This document shows positions 17,505 to 26,732 of a DNA stretch of 64,000 nucleotides, in pieces. The stretch's first letter is position 1. The number at the start of each line of letters is the position of its first letter. The DNA is from UBA4781 sp963556045 (GTDB lineage: Bacteria; Chloroflexota; Anaerolineae; Anaerolineales; Anaerolineaceae), in NCBI GenBank assembly GCA_963556045.3, contig CAUVYA020000002.1:868001-932000 (forward strand). The letters are read 5' to 3'. The notes under the pieces are model-generated. The model was not told where the DNA came from. It saw nothing but the letters and a program-made list of their open reading frames with translations, and searched no databases. A program made the translations under genes and the position numbers.

Positions 17505-18449
17505 CTACAATCCACTCAGATAATCTGGTTTTCGTGTAAGCGCTCGATAGAATAACGAAAAGATCATGCAAAGAATGAACATAATAATGGCGACTGCTGC
17601 TCCATAACCAAGTTGAAATCGAACAAAACCAAAGCGATACATATATGTCGCCATAGTCTCACTCGCATTGACCGGTCCTCCCCTTGTCATCACCCAGACC
17701 AGTACAAATTGTTGAATTGATCCCAGTACAGACATATAGATCGAGGTTTTAATCGTGCCTCCTAGAAGAGGGAGGGTGATATGAAAGAAATTTTGAATTG
17801 CATTAGCTCCGTCAATCCGTGCGGCTTCTTCAATTTCTCGTGGTATGTTTTGAAGCCCGGTCAGGTACAGCAGCATATGAAAACCAAAATATTTCCATGT
17901 CAGCGTAATAAATACCGCAAAAATCACAACATTCATGTCTGCAAGCCACGCCACCGACTGCATGCCAATTGAAGATAAAATCGCATTAAAAAAACCACGC
18001 TCCGGATCAGCATTATAAAGAAGGGTCCACATAATTCCTGTGTTCACTTCAGATATCACGTAAGGCAGGAAAAATATTGTGCGAAAAAAAGACCGTCCGG
18101 GTAGATCACGTCCGACCAGAACCGCCAGGATCAATGCAAGTGGAAGCTGTAATCCGAGAGACAGGGCAATAATGAGCAGAACGTTCTTTATTGATTTTAA
18201 AAATACCTCATCAACCAGTATCTTTTTATAGTTTCCCAAGCCAATAAAATCCACCGCCGGTCCAAAGCCTTTCCAATCGAACATGCTGTAATAGATTGAT
18301 CTGAAAATGGGATAGATCACAAAAAGAATGAAGAGTATTAATGCCGGCAGTAAGAAAAGAATAATAACCTTTCGATCTTGAAATCGCTGATTTTTATTCG
18401 CCTTTTTAGGGAAATGGTTCTTTCTGCGGAAAATATGAGGTAATTGCAT
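17505..18449 (-). CDS. Sugar ABC transporter permease, MalF type
   Basis: 314 residues. AAGGAA lies 10 bases before the ATG. Basic N-terminus (RRKNHFPKKANKNQ) then six membrane helices starting at about residue 30. The EAA loop is PREIEEAARIDGANAIQNFFHITLPLLGG. Forms the CUT1 channel with the MalG-type subunit. Separated from the upstream binding-protein gene by 186 bases that hold a strong stem-loop. Confidence 0.92.
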   Translation of the reverse strand: MQLPHIFRRKNHFPKKANKNQRFQDRKVIILFLLPALILFILFVIYPIFRSIYYSMFDWKGFGPAVDFIGLGNYKKILVDEVFLKSIKNVLLIIALSLGLQLPLALILAVLVGRDLPGRSFFRTIFFLPYVISEVNTGIMWTLLYNADPERGFFNAILSSIGMQSVAWLADMNVVIFAVFITLTWKYFGFHMLLYLTGLQNIPREIEEAARIDGANAIQNFFHITLPLLGGTIKTSIYMSVLGSIQQFVLVWVMTRGGPVNASETMATYMYRFGFVRFQLGYGAAVAIIMFILCMIFSLFYRALTRKPDYLSGL

Positions 18450-18573
18450 TCTTTGAAATTCCTTATGCTTCGTTGAAAAGGTGGAAGATATTTATCAAAA
18501 CGCTCCTCCCTTTCATGTCCTGAAAAATAGTCAATTAATTCTTTTTACGCCATTGAACTGACTTGTTTACCAA

Positions 18574-18619
18574 AGGCAGGTGCGTCCTGGTTTTACAAAC
18601 GACCTTCACGCACCTGCCT
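18574..18619 (-). other. Intercistronic stem-loop between binding-protein and permease genes
   Basis: AGGCAGGTGCGT (18574-18585) pairs perfectly with ACGCACCTGCCT (18608-18619), a 12-bp GC-rich stem with a 22-base loop, starting 16 bases past the binding-protein stop. In the direction of transcription (minus) there is no proper T-run after it. It is better read as a partial terminator or mRNA 3'-end stabiliser that lets the binding protein be made in excess over the permeases. Confidence 0.7.
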
Positions 18620-18635
18620 GGATAGTACCTGCAAG

Positions 18636-19973
18636 TTATTTGATCAACTCTAGGGCACCAGCTTCAATTTCTGCTGCCACCTCTGCGGGAGTTGCAGTTC
18701 CTGCAAACAATTTTTGAACTGCATCATTGATTACACCACCCATAGCGGAAGGCAAAATCTGATCATAGTAAAGTTGGAAGTATTCTGCCTGTGCAAAGCT
18801 TTGCTGTACAAGCAGCAGATTTGGATCCGTCAGACCGCTCTCTGCACCATTTACAACAGGGATGCCTGTTCCGGATGCCGCGATGATTGTCTGATTTTGC
18901 TGACTGGTCAGATATTTAACGAAGTCGATCGCCTCAGGTCCAGCATCTTTTCCGATTGCGAATCCATTTCCTCCGCCGATTACATCGCTGATCTTACCAG
19001 CGCCACCTTCAACAGCAGGAAAATTGAACATTCCAAGGTTTTCGACACCTTCTTGATCAGCACTGTTGGCTTTCTGAACGGATGGAGCCCACTGACCGGA
19101 AAGTTCCATAGCAGCCTTGCCGTTTCCAAACGTTGCTTGCATTTCATCATGGGTAGCCCCCAGATAACCATCCTGGAATGGATCTAAATCAATCAGCTTC
19201 ATGAGTTCCTCTCCTGCCTGAACAAAAGCAGGGTCGGTGAAAGAACCGGTACGATTGGCTGCTGCAGTGAATGCTGCTTCACCACCGATCCGTGTAGCAA
19301 GATACGACCAGATATGCATACCAGTCCAGGTATCTCCCTCACCCAGAGAAATTGGGGTTATGCCGGCGTCCTTCAGCATCTGAACACTTTCAAGGAATCC
19401 AGCCCAGGTTGTAGGTGCTTCTGCAATTCCAGCCTGCGTAAAGAGATCTTTGTTGTACCACCATCCCACCATACCCATATCCCACGGTACACCAAAGTTC
19501 TTTCCATCTGCGCTGAATACTGCCAGGGCACCTGGGGCGAACGTACTGCGCCAGGCACCACCATCGGCATCAAGATCTGCTGTAATATCCTTCAATAATC
19601 CAGCGTCAATTTGTTCCTTAAGCGTCCCGCCACCCCAACTCTGGAAAATATCAGGTACTTCGCCGGACTGCAAAACCGTGGTGAGTTTGGTCTTGAAAGA
19701 TTCATTTTCAAGAACAGTAATTTCAATGGTGACATTGGGATGTTCAGCCATATAATCATCTGCCATTTTTTCCCAGTCAGATAATGCTGGATCCTTTGTG
19801 GAAATATGCCACCATGTGATGGTCACATTTTCTTCAGACTCAGCAGGAGCTTCCATTGATGTTTCTTCTTCTTCAACAGGCACTGATTCAGTAGTTGTTG
19901 CAGTTGTGCATGCTGTGAACAGCAAGAGAGCAACAAATAGAATACTGATCATCGAGAATATCTTTCGATTCAT
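18636..19973 (-). CDS. Sugar ABC transporter substrate-binding lipoprotein
   Basis: 445 residues. Lipoprotein signal ending in LFTAC, followed by a Thr/Glu-rich linker to about residue 48. The mature protein is a family-1 extracellular solute-binding fold (start ITWWHISTKDPALSDWEKM; later FQSWGGGTLKEQIDAGLL and FGVPWDMGMVGWWYNKDLF). Aromatic residues typical of oligosaccharide pockets are frequent. From the genes that follow, xylose or xylo-oligosaccharide is the likely ligand. GGAGGAAAAAG precedes the ATG. First structural gene of the xylose operon. Confidence 0.92.
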   Translation of the reverse strand: MNRKIFSMISILFVALLLFTACTTATTTESVPVEEEETSMEAPAESEENVTITWWHISTKDPALSDWEKMADDYMAEHPNVTIEITVLENESFKTKLTTVLQSGEVPDIFQSWGGGTLKEQIDAGLLKDITADLDADGGAWRSTFAPGALAVFSADGKNFGVPWDMGMVGWWYNKDLFTQAGIAEAPTTWAGFLESVQMLKDAGITPISLGEGDTWTGMHIWSYLATRIGGEAAFTAAANRTGSFTDPAFVQAGEELMKLIDLDPFQDGYLGATHDEMQATFGNGKAAMELSGQWAPSVQKANSADQEGVENLGMFNFPAVEGGAGKISDVIGGGNGFAIGKDAGPEAIDFVKYLTSQQNQTIIAASGTGIPVVNGAESGLTDPNLLLVQQSFAQAEYFQLYYDQILPSAMGGVINDAVQKLFAGTATPAEVAAEIEAGALELIK

Positions 19974-20016
19974 CTTTTTCCTCCATTTTTGATATCACAG
20001 GATATAATATGACCGT

Positions 20017-20033
20017 GTGGAGAACACCTCCAC
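20017..20033 (-). promoter_or_regulatory. Possible operator upstream of the xylose operon
   Basis: GTGGAG, five bases, CTCCAC: a short inverted repeat about 45 bases before the binding-protein start, next to a TATTAT-like -10. It does not match the palindrome in front of the lacI-type gene, so assigning it to that regulator would be a guess. Confidence 0.3.
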
Positions 20034-20041
20034 AACGCTAG

Positions 20042-20084
20042 ACAGGTCTTCTTAAAACTTGCAAGGGTTGCAGAGAAGACCTGT
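20042..20084. other. Long-loop stem-loop downstream of the LacI-type gene
   Basis: ACAGGTCTTCT (20042-20052) pairs with AGAAGACCTGT (20074-20084), 11 bp around a 21-base loop. It lies about 90 bases past the regulator stop on the minus strand without a T-run, and could be a weak terminator or a 5' leader structure of the xylose operon. Confidence 0.45.
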
Positions 20085-20176
20085 TTCTGTTTCTCTTTAT
20101 GTTTTATTCGATTTACCCCACCTCCCCTCAGCATTATTTTTCAACCAGCAGTCTTTCACCAAAAACTTTACCAACA

Positions 20177-21196
20177 CTACTTGGATCCCCCATATGGTCG
20201 GCATGAATTGCGAACTACCAGTTGTGTCTTTATTTTTAAAGTTTCATACTCCCCAGGAACTTCATTGATTATTTTTATCAACATCTGAGTTGCCGCATAA
20301 CCCATTTCTGAAATGAACTGGTCTACAGTGGTCAAACCCAGATATTTCGATTCCGGGATATTATCAAACCCGACCAATGAAAAAACCGCGGGAATTGGCA
20401 ATTCCATTTTCTCGGCGATCTGATATACCCCCATAGCCATCTGGTCGTTGGATGCAAAGATTGCTGTGGGGCGATCATCAAGCGACAGCAGTTTCTGCCC
20501 CCCCTCAATTCCAGTGCTTGTGGTGTAGTCACCAGATACGATCAGTTGTTCATCAACAGAGATTCCTGCCTTTTGAAGGGCGTTGCGATATCCCTTTAGA
20601 CGTTGATGAGCGCTTTCCAATTCCTCACGACCGCCGATAAACCCAATCCGTTTATGTCCCAGCCCAATAAGATACTCCATGGCTTCTACGGAACCTTCAT
20701 AATTCGTCGCATGCACTGATGGATAATTCGGATGACGCATGACCGGGTCTATCGAAACAATTGGCTTATCGATGTTGTATTCAGAAGCAACTGGTGCTAC
20801 CACAATAACTCCATCAGAAATACTATTCGCCAAAAGAGTTATATATTTTTGTTCCGATGTGACATGTCCCCGTTTACGAACATCACCGGATGTGTAAACC
20901 AGTAGATCAAATTCCGATTCGGCAATAGCCTGGTTGACCCCTTTCATCACTTCGATGGCATAGGGATAGGCAATATCCGGCATGATCAGCCCTATCAGGT
21001 TCTTTTTCTGGCTGCGCATACTGCGCGCTGCCAGGTTGGTACTGTAGCCAAGGTCATCAATGACTTCTAAAACGTGATTCTTGGTTTCTCTGGCAACATC
21101 TACTTTCCCATTGAGCACACGAGAAACAGTAGAAACGGATACTCCGGCTATTTTTGCAACATCGCGTATGGTGATCGAGCGTTTTTTCGGTTCCAA
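20177..21196 (-). CDS. LacI-family transcriptional regulator
   Basis: 339 residues if started at TTG 21196, which follows GAGGGAG by 5 bases. A longer frame to 21283 would run through the operator and -10 and is rejected. N-terminal LacI helix-turn-helix and hinge (ITIRDVAKIAGVSVSTVSRVLNG, then YSTNLAARSMRSQKKNLIGLIMPD), then a periplasmic-binding-like ligand domain. Adjacent to and co-oriented with the xylose/xyloside operon, so it probably senses a pentose or xyloside. A 36-bp double palindrome over its own start site indicates autorepression. Confidence 0.93.
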   Translation of the reverse strand: MEPKKRSITIRDVAKIAGVSVSTVSRVLNGKVDVARETKNHVLEVIDDLGYSTNLAARSMRSQKKNLIGLIMPDIAYPYAIEVMKGVNQAIAESEFDLLVYTSGDVRKRGHVTSEQKYITLLANSISDGVIVVAPVASEYNIDKPIVSIDPVMRHPNYPSVHATNYEGSVEAMEYLIGLGHKRIGFIGGREELESAHQRLKGYRNALQKAGISVDEQLIVSGDYTTSTGIEGGQKLLSLDDRPTAIFASNDQMAMGVYQIAEKMELPIPAVFSLVGFDNIPESKYLGLTTVDQFISEMGYAATQMLIKIINEVPGEYETLKIKTQLVVRNSCRPYGGSK

Positions 21197-21215
21197 ATTG
21201 ACTCCCTCAGCTTCC

Positions 21216-21251
21216 AGTAACGTTGCCGGTAATGATACCGGTAACGTTACT
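21216..21251 (-). promoter_or_regulatory. Double LacI-type operator of the regulator gene
   Basis: AGTAACGTTGCCGGTA at 21216-21231 and its inverted copy at 21236-21251 form a 36-bp near-perfect palindrome (one mismatch) around a 4-base centre. Each arm contains its own CG-centred palindrome, GTAACGTT[A/G]C, the shape of a LacI-family site. The two centres are 24 bp apart. It covers the expected transcription start. Confidence 0.75.
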
Positions 21252-21254
21252 GCT

Positions 21255-21283
21255 ATTATTGCATATCTGATAACGAAAGTCAA
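21255..21283 (-). promoter_or_regulatory. Promoter of the LacI-type regulator
   Basis: On the minus strand: TTGACT (21283-21278), 17-base spacer, AATAAT (21260-21255). Transcription would start at about 21248, inside the double operator. Confidence 0.65.
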
Positions 21284-21467
21284 CTCTTTTCGATAAAAAC
21301 GCGGAAAAATGTGACTTAATAGTACGGAATCCCCAGAAAAATAGTATGATTTCTGAATTTCAACCTATAATCATTGTGCAGAGAACCAGGTTTTATAAAA
21401 GATGATAATTTGCTTCTTTTACGCGATTTTCGGGGAAAAATATAGTACAGTACCTTCAAGGTAAACC

Positions 21468-23768
21468 ATGAGAACACAAAATCAAAGCAACCGTTTTTCA
21501 AGGATGGTACGCTGTACCCTCAGCATCACGATCATTTTAGGAACCATTGCCTGTAACACCGAACCAATACAGGTACAACCCTCCCAAACTGCCATACGAG
21601 CAATCGAAACTGCCACACCAGCAACCGTCAATCCGGTGCATCTGCCCGATCCGGAAGTAGAAAATGGCGATCTGCAGATAACCAATCCCGATGGGAGCCT
21701 GACCGTAAAAATTCAAGATGGATTCGATCGCAACCACCCCCCCATGCTATCGTATATCTGGCACATCAATCCTGATGTTGATCAGAATATCCAGTACATT
21801 CTGGTCGAATTCGAATTACTCGATACCGTTCCACCCGGTGATGGCGATCTGTTCGGTTATGAGCGTGGCTACTTCGTAGGATTGTACGATTTCCACGAAT
21901 TATCCATGGAAGCAGTCTTCACAGAGGTAAACCAGGAGATTAGCGATCCACTCGCCGAATCAACTCTGGATAATGAAACTCTGCTGTGCTTTCCCGAGTT
22001 TTCCGTTGACCTGGAAAGATATGTAAGCAAAGAAGGAACCAGCATACTGGTAACGATCCCGTATGAGCAGTTCCGCGGTGGAGCCAGAGAGCTGGTGGTG
22101 CAGTTCCTACCGGGGGCAACCTTCACCCAGCCGACTGCCTCATTGAAAACAAATCAATCGCTTGACGTATCCATAATAGAAGAATTGACTTCGGATTCAG
22201 AAGAGAAATCTATCTTTGACCACACAACCTTTTTCCAGGAGTACTGGAATGATCCTCTCCCTATCGATTTTCTCGAGAGTGATGAAATACCAGAGGGTGA
22301 AACCAGAAAGAGCCTTCTAAGAGACAAGATCAGGAATGAAAATTGGATCACGGATTTTGTAGATGTGGGAACGCTGTTCAATGATGATTATTCAATAAAC
22401 ATGCCCGTTTCCGATTTCAGCAGTCTGTATGGAACCGAGGATCTTGGAGACTACGCCATCATCCCGGAAGGATTGCCGGTTCTGCTCTTTTCATTCCATG
22501 AAAATCGCATCGGTAACAAAACAGCAGATTTCATTTTAGAACACATGGTAGATGAAAGGGGTCTGATCAAAGGTGTCTGGGATTCACAAAATAATGTATT
22601 AGTGGATACAGCATGGGAACCAGCCAGCCTACCCGTTGTAGATGCATTAAGTGCCTACACCAACGCTGAACAATATCAGCGCTTATGGAACGCGGTCATT
22701 GACTATGAAGTGATCTCGATCAATGACAGCTGGTATTATGCTCCACGCGGCATAAACGAAGAAGGGGTAGTGGAATTCAGCACGTGGGATTTTATCGGCG
22801 CTGGCGGAGTATTGAACCTGATGGATGTCAATTCCAGTATCCCGGAAGAGAAAGGCGTTAAAATGCTGACAGCATTTGCCAATTCTCTGGAACTTTTTCT
22901 CGAAGCGCAAGAATTGAATCCCACCAAGCTTCCTGCTGAAAGATTCAGCGTGCATTTTCATGAAGATGGCAGTCACAGTATCGAATCAGCAGATAGTTTC
23001 TGGATCGATAATCCATATTTCTATATAATGTCTCTGTTCTACGGCGCCCAGTTGAACAGTAAATGCCCATATATCGGCAGATCAATGTTAGAAGGGGAGA
23101 CATTTGAGAACTATCTGGATTGGATCGCTGCCTCCGATGATCCACAGTATCGAGCCGAGACCTACCCTAAAGCAGTCGACCTGGCATTTGAATTTGAAAC
23201 GTTCTTCCGCATTCTTAAAGTGAATTATAAAAGCCTGTATTATGTGTATTCCTTCGCACGCATGCAGGGGCAGGAAACCGCTTTTGCACCCGGGTATGAT
23301 GTTTGCAGCGGGGAACCGCTTTACCTCGATAGTCTAGATACAAATGCCGAGGGCAGCGGATCATCGTGGGATATGTTCCAACAGCGATATGGAACCCCCA
23401 GACATCTGATCAACTGGACCTTTCTTTCGGGATTTGCGAATGATAAAGCCATGGCATATACCGGCGTCCAGGGAGTTTCCATTAGCATGGCTGTTTTTCG
23501 CCAAAACCTACTGCCGGAAAATTATCGCGAGTTGTACAAAGGATTGGATTACTTCGCGCTTCTGGAAAGAAATGGTATACAGATCACCAACGACGGTGGT
23601 TATATCTCCCGCGGGTACGCCGCGCATTACTGGCCCGGTGAAAGCCGTCACCAGTATAGTTTTGCCTGGGCTGAAAGCTTTTCATGGCGCGAGAACCTGG
23701 GAGAATTCATGCAGCGCAAGCTAATCGAGAACGGGCTGCGAGAGATCGATATAATAGCGGTTGAGTAA
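21468..23768 (+). CDS. Large lipoprotein of unknown function
   Basis: 766 residues. The N-terminus has a basic stretch, a hydrophobic core and a lipobox-like LGTIAC, so it is probably exported and lipidated, with a Thr/Pro/Gln linker to about residue 60. Family not recognised. The next 170 residues look like a beta-rich domain; the remainder is rich in Trp, Tyr and acidic residues (for example NDKAMAYTGVQGVSISM and YAAHYWPGESRHQYSF near the C-terminus). That texture is common in secreted carbohydrate-active or alpha/alpha-barrel proteins, but no catalytic motif can be named. Divergent from the LacI-type regulator; monocistronic. Confidence 0.75.
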   Translation: MRTQNQSNRFSRMVRCTLSITIILGTIACNTEPIQVQPSQTAIRAIETATPATVNPVHLPDPEVENGDLQITNPDGSLTVKIQDGFDRNHPPMLSYIWHINPDVDQNIQYILVEFELLDTVPPGDGDLFGYERGYFVGLYDFHELSMEAVFTEVNQEISDPLAESTLDNETLLCFPEFSVDLERYVSKEGTSILVTIPYEQFRGGARELVVQFLPGATFTQPTASLKTNQSLDVSIIEELTSDSEEKSIFDHTTFFQEYWNDPLPIDFLESDEIPEGETRKSLLRDKIRNENWITDFVDVGTLFNDDYSINMPVSDFSSLYGTEDLGDYAIIPEGLPVLLFSFHENRIGNKTADFILEHMVDERGLIKGVWDSQNNVLVDTAWEPASLPVVDALSAYTNAEQYQRLWNAVIDYEVISINDSWYYAPRGINEEGVVEFSTWDFIGAGGVLNLMDVNSSIPEEKGVKMLTAFANSLELFLEAQELNPTKLPAERFSVHFHEDGSHSIESADSFWIDNPYFYIMSLFYGAQLNSKCPYIGRSMLEGETFENYLDWIAASDDPQYRAETYPKAVDLAFEFETFFRILKVNYKSLYYVYSFARMQGQETAFAPGYDVCSGEPLYLDSLDTNAEGSGSSWDMFQQRYGTPRHLINWTFLSGFANDKAMAYTGVQGVSISMAVFRQNLLPENYRELYKGLDYFALLERNGIQITNDGGYISRGYAAHYWPGESRHQYSFAWAESFSWRENLGEFMQRKLIENGLREIDIIAVE

Positions 23769-23775
23769 ATCCATC

Positions 23776-23895
23776 GAAAAGACTTCATTTTGAAGAGATG
23801 CTTCGGTCACGATGTCCCTCAGAATAACATGGTTGGTACGTCATGCTGACCGAAGGGAAGTATCTGTCAGCCACGATGACGAAGCAGGCAAGAAA
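23776..23895 (+). repeat. Dispersed intergenic repeat, copy A
   Basis: Contains AGATGCTTCGGTCAC, then CCCTCAGAATAAC, then CATGCTGACCGAAGGGAAG and CTGTCAGCCACG. Aligns over its length with copies C and D around 26.5-26.9 kb. Internal inverted similarity (CTTCGGTC against GACCGAAG) would let it fold back. Confidence 0.75.
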
Positions 23896-23929
23896 TAGGA
23901 TACTATTAGTTGAATACTCATTCCGCACT

Positions 23930-24010
23930 ATGCTTTGCGACACAATACCGGATGGACTGCGTTTTGAACAGATGCTTCGGTCGTTGCATTCTCTCAGCAT
24001 GACAGAAAGA
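23930..24010 (+). repeat. Dispersed intergenic repeat, copy B (short, degenerate)
   Basis: Starts TGCTTTGCGA and contains CAGATGCTTCGGTC and CTCTCAGCATGACAG. Corresponds to the 5' half of the unit seen in the other copies. The region from here to the sigma-factor start at 24289 shows nothing else recognisable. Confidence 0.6.
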
Positions 24011-24288
24011 AAAATGGATTGAGGATTTTTGCCGTTTATCATCACGACCAAGGACTAATAAGTCCTGTGATTTTAGATTAACTCATTAAACGAATAAAAC
24101 TCGTGTCTTTTTCTTGTTCTTTCACTTTTTTCCATGTAATGCGGTTTTCAAGCTTAAATAATCTTTTAAGAACAAGCAGAGAAACCAATAGAACATTCAA
24201 GGCTCAGCTAATTAGTCCGCTTTTGGAACTTCAATCGGTAATTAACATGTGAAGACGCATTTTCAACAACAAACTGAAAGAATAACGC

Positions 24289-24873
24289 ATGAATCAAACC
24301 ATTTCAGAAGAAAGAAACCAATGCCAACGGGCAGATGAGGATACGGAATTGGTCATAGCAGCCCAGCAAAATCCGGCTAGGTTTGAAAGCCTGTATTTAA
24401 AATGGCTCAAACCAGTGTACCGATACTTTTACTTCCGCCTGGGCAATATCAAAGATGCTGAAGACTTAACCTCACAAGTCTTTCTGCAAGTTTATAAAGA
24501 CCTACCTCGTTATCGCAGCCGTGGTGCTTTTTCAGCCTGGCTGTTTTCCATCGCGCATGCCCGGTTGGTCGACTATTATCGCAAAGATTCGCGCATGGCT
24601 GCGCGCGAAATTGCAATCGAAAAACTGGAAATCCCTTCCAACTCAACGGGGTTGCTCACTCAAGCTGTTCAAAAGAATGAGAACGAACAGCTATTCTCTC
24701 TGCTGAACAGTCTCAGTGAAAAGGAACAGACCTTGATCCGTCTGCGATTCATGGCTGAATTGAGTTATCGTGAGATCGGTCAAATCCTGCATTGCAAAGA
24801 GGATACCGCCCGGAAATCCGTTTCCCGGTTGCTCAATCGGTTAAAGAAACAATTGGAGAGTGATCATGACTAA
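24289..24873 (+). CDS. ECF-type RNA polymerase sigma factor
   Basis: 194 residues. Region 2 is at about residues 30-100 (YFRLGNIKDAEDLTSQVF with the -10 recognition helix, then FSAWLFSIAHARLVDYYR), followed by a linker and region 4 at about 135-190 (LSEKEQTLIRLRFMAELSY, then REIGQILHCKEDTARKSVSR). No additional domain. It overlaps the next gene, which encodes a membrane protein with an exported domain, the usual arrangement of an ECF sigma with its membrane anti-sigma. Target promoters are unknown. Confidence 0.93.
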   Translation: MNQTISEERNQCQRADEDTELVIAAQQNPARFESLYLKWLKPVYRYFYFRLGNIKDAEDLTSQVFLQVYKDLPRYRSRGAFSAWLFSIAHARLVDYYRKDSRMAAREIAIEKLEIPSNSTGLLTQAVQKNENEQLFSLLNSLSEKEQTLIRLRFMAELSYREIGQILHCKEDTARKSVSRLLNRLKKQLESDHD

Positions 24874-26263
24874 GTCTCTCGAAAATAAAATCAGCGAAGC
24901 TGTCCGTTTGATTGAACCCTCCCCGGAATTCTCGGATAAGCTGTGGAATGAAATAAAAAATACACCCTGCCCCATCCCCGCGACGAGGCGAACACCAACC
25001 TGGCACTGGATCTCTGCAACGGTCGTAATCGCACTGGTAGCGATCCTACTGATCGTCTCACCGCAACAGGTGTGGGCTAGCCTGCGCGGCTTATTTGATT
25101 TTCTGCCGGGCATCGGGCAGATGCAAAATGATGAAAGCACGCTGTATTTGAGCAAACCGGTGACCGTTGAACAAGATGGCGCCACCTTGACCATCAACCA
25201 GGCAGTGGCTGATGTAAACCAGACAGTCGTCTCATACCAGATTGACAACCTTCCTAATGGAGGTCAATACTGTTCGTACAGCAACACTCGCCTGTTGTTA
25301 CCGGATGGTAAAACCATGCTCCCGACCGGAGGAGGGCACAGCAATGAGGCGGGAAACATTGAGGCACGCGTCCGATTTTTCCCACTGCCTGAGGGCGTTA
25401 CGCAAGTTACATTGTATACAGGCGTTGATCCTAATGATCCGGATATTTCCTTGTGTAGCGATCCTAAGGAATGGAAGGTGGATTTTTCTCTGAGCACTAC
25501 CCAACCGCCCGACCTACAATTATTACCTATTGTGGAAAATCCGGTCGAATCCACCAACGATAATCCGGCTGAATCCAGCAGCTCAGGGATTCAATTATTC
25601 ATTGACCAAACTGTAGCTTTAGAAAATGGTTACATCTTATTTGGTCAAATAGAATATTCTGATGAAAAATGGGTGGGGGCTAGGCTTAACTGGGAAACTT
25701 TTAATGCGAGGGATGCAGAAGGCAAAGTTGTTCCACTGGAACAGGCAGACGAAATAGTTCATGACAATGAATTCGCCATTAAAGTTCCCACAAAGGATTT
25801 TACTGCCCCATTAACATTGCATGTTGAAAACCTATGGATTTCTTCGGCAGACCTTGAAAGCATTCCTCTCTTTTCTTTCAACGCCGGTACTAACCCGCAA
25901 GTTGGGCAAAGCTGGGACATAAACCAGGAAGTAGAATTTGAAGGGTATAACTTGATTTTTCAATCCGTACGTGTCATTCAAGAATCCGTTGAATTAGCTC
26001 AGGGCACACCGGAGAAGGGATATGCAATCGAATGGAGCCCCAACAAATCTACTTTCAATGGGTTCATTGATTGTAAAGGACAGGGAGATGCTGTCCCCAC
26101 TTGGGGTGAGGGTAAAATATCCAACGATGGTACGTTAATTGATGAACAATATTATTCCAACGGGCTCCCGTATGGTCAGGTCACCTGTAGTTTTCTATCT
26201 GCCCACTTTTCATTACCCGGAACCTGGGAAATTGATTGGCAGCCACCAATAACCACGGAATAG
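24866..26263 (+). CDS. Single-pass membrane protein, probable anti-sigma/sensor partner
   Basis: 465 residues from the ATG at 24866, with GGAGAG upstream; it overlaps the sigma-factor stop by 8 bases, so translation is probably coupled. A short cytoplasmic N-terminus of about 45 residues (SLENKISEAVRLIEPSPEFSDKLWNEI) could bind the sigma factor. One membrane helix lies at about residues 50-67, then about 390 extracytoplasmic residues of beta-rich, DUF4179-like sequence. No HxxxCxxC zinc anti-sigma motif is seen. Anti-sigma function is inferred from gene order. Followed by a terminator. Confidence 0.75.
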   Translation: MTKSLENKISEAVRLIEPSPEFSDKLWNEIKNTPCPIPATRRTPTWHWISATVVIALVAILLIVSPQQVWASLRGLFDFLPGIGQMQNDESTLYLSKPVTVEQDGATLTINQAVADVNQTVVSYQIDNLPNGGQYCSYSNTRLLLPDGKTMLPTGGGHSNEAGNIEARVRFFPLPEGVTQVTLYTGVDPNDPDISLCSDPKEWKVDFSLSTTQPPDLQLLPIVENPVESTNDNPAESSSSGIQLFIDQTVALENGYILFGQIEYSDEKWVGARLNWETFNARDAEGKVVPLEQADEIVHDNEFAIKVPTKDFTAPLTLHVENLWISSADLESIPLFSFNAGTNPQVGQSWDINQEVEFEGYNLIFQSVRVIQESVELAQGTPEKGYAIEWSPNKSTFNGFIDCKGQGDAVPTWGEGKISNDGTLIDEQYYSNGLPYGQVTCSFLSAHFSLPGTWEIDWQPPITTE

Positions 26264-26299
26264 AAGAGCAGTTTCTTAGCAGGTAGAAAATAAATTGAA

Positions 26300-26337
26300 G
26301 GCATGTTCATAATTCAAATGAACATGCCTCTTTTTTA
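26300..26337 (+). terminator. Terminator after the sigma/anti-sigma pair
   Basis: 10-bp stem GGCATGTTCA (26300-26309) with TGAACATGCC (26319-26328), 9-base loop, followed by TCTTTTTT. Lies 37 bases past the stop. Confidence 0.88.
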
Positions 26338-26512
26338 TCGCATGTTGATTAGCAATTGTATTGGAATCCATAAAAAAATGGTCTTTCCTAAATTTATTCC
26401 CGATATGGTTTTTAACTCACCTGTGATAGCTAAAATAGCTGTCATTGGATTAACCGGTTCTCTTAATCAAACAAGAGATGATTAGGAACCAGCTGACAGA
26501 TAGACAGCACTT

Positions 26513-26610
26513 TGCTTTGCGAACCTCCAGTGAAAAGATTTCGCCCTGAAGAGATTCTTCGGTCGCCGATGCTCCCTCAGAATGACGTGCGTGTCATGCT
26601 GCGCACCAGC
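26513..26610 (+). repeat. Dispersed intergenic repeat, copy C
   Basis: Begins TGCTTTGCGA and includes CCCTGAAGAGATTCTTCGG, GCTCCCTCAGAATGAC and GTGTCATGCTG. Followed at 26615-26665 by a second palindromic element with CCCCCTTTCCAAGGGGGAG and CATTCTGAGCGCTAGCGAAG, which is the same motif in reverse orientation. Confidence 0.75.
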
Positions 26611-26732
26611 TAATTCTCCCCCTTTCCAAGGGGGAGGTAGGAGGGGGATGTCATTCTGAGCGCTAGCGAAGAATCTCATACTCGCCTGTTTAACTATTTG
26701 CAGGTCGCAAATCCATTTATTCCTTAAGTCCT

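Noticed and set aside
26303..26485. 60-codon plus-strand frame after the sigma/anti-sigma pair
   Set aside because: Begins inside a rho-independent terminator, has no ribosome binding site and no family-like composition.
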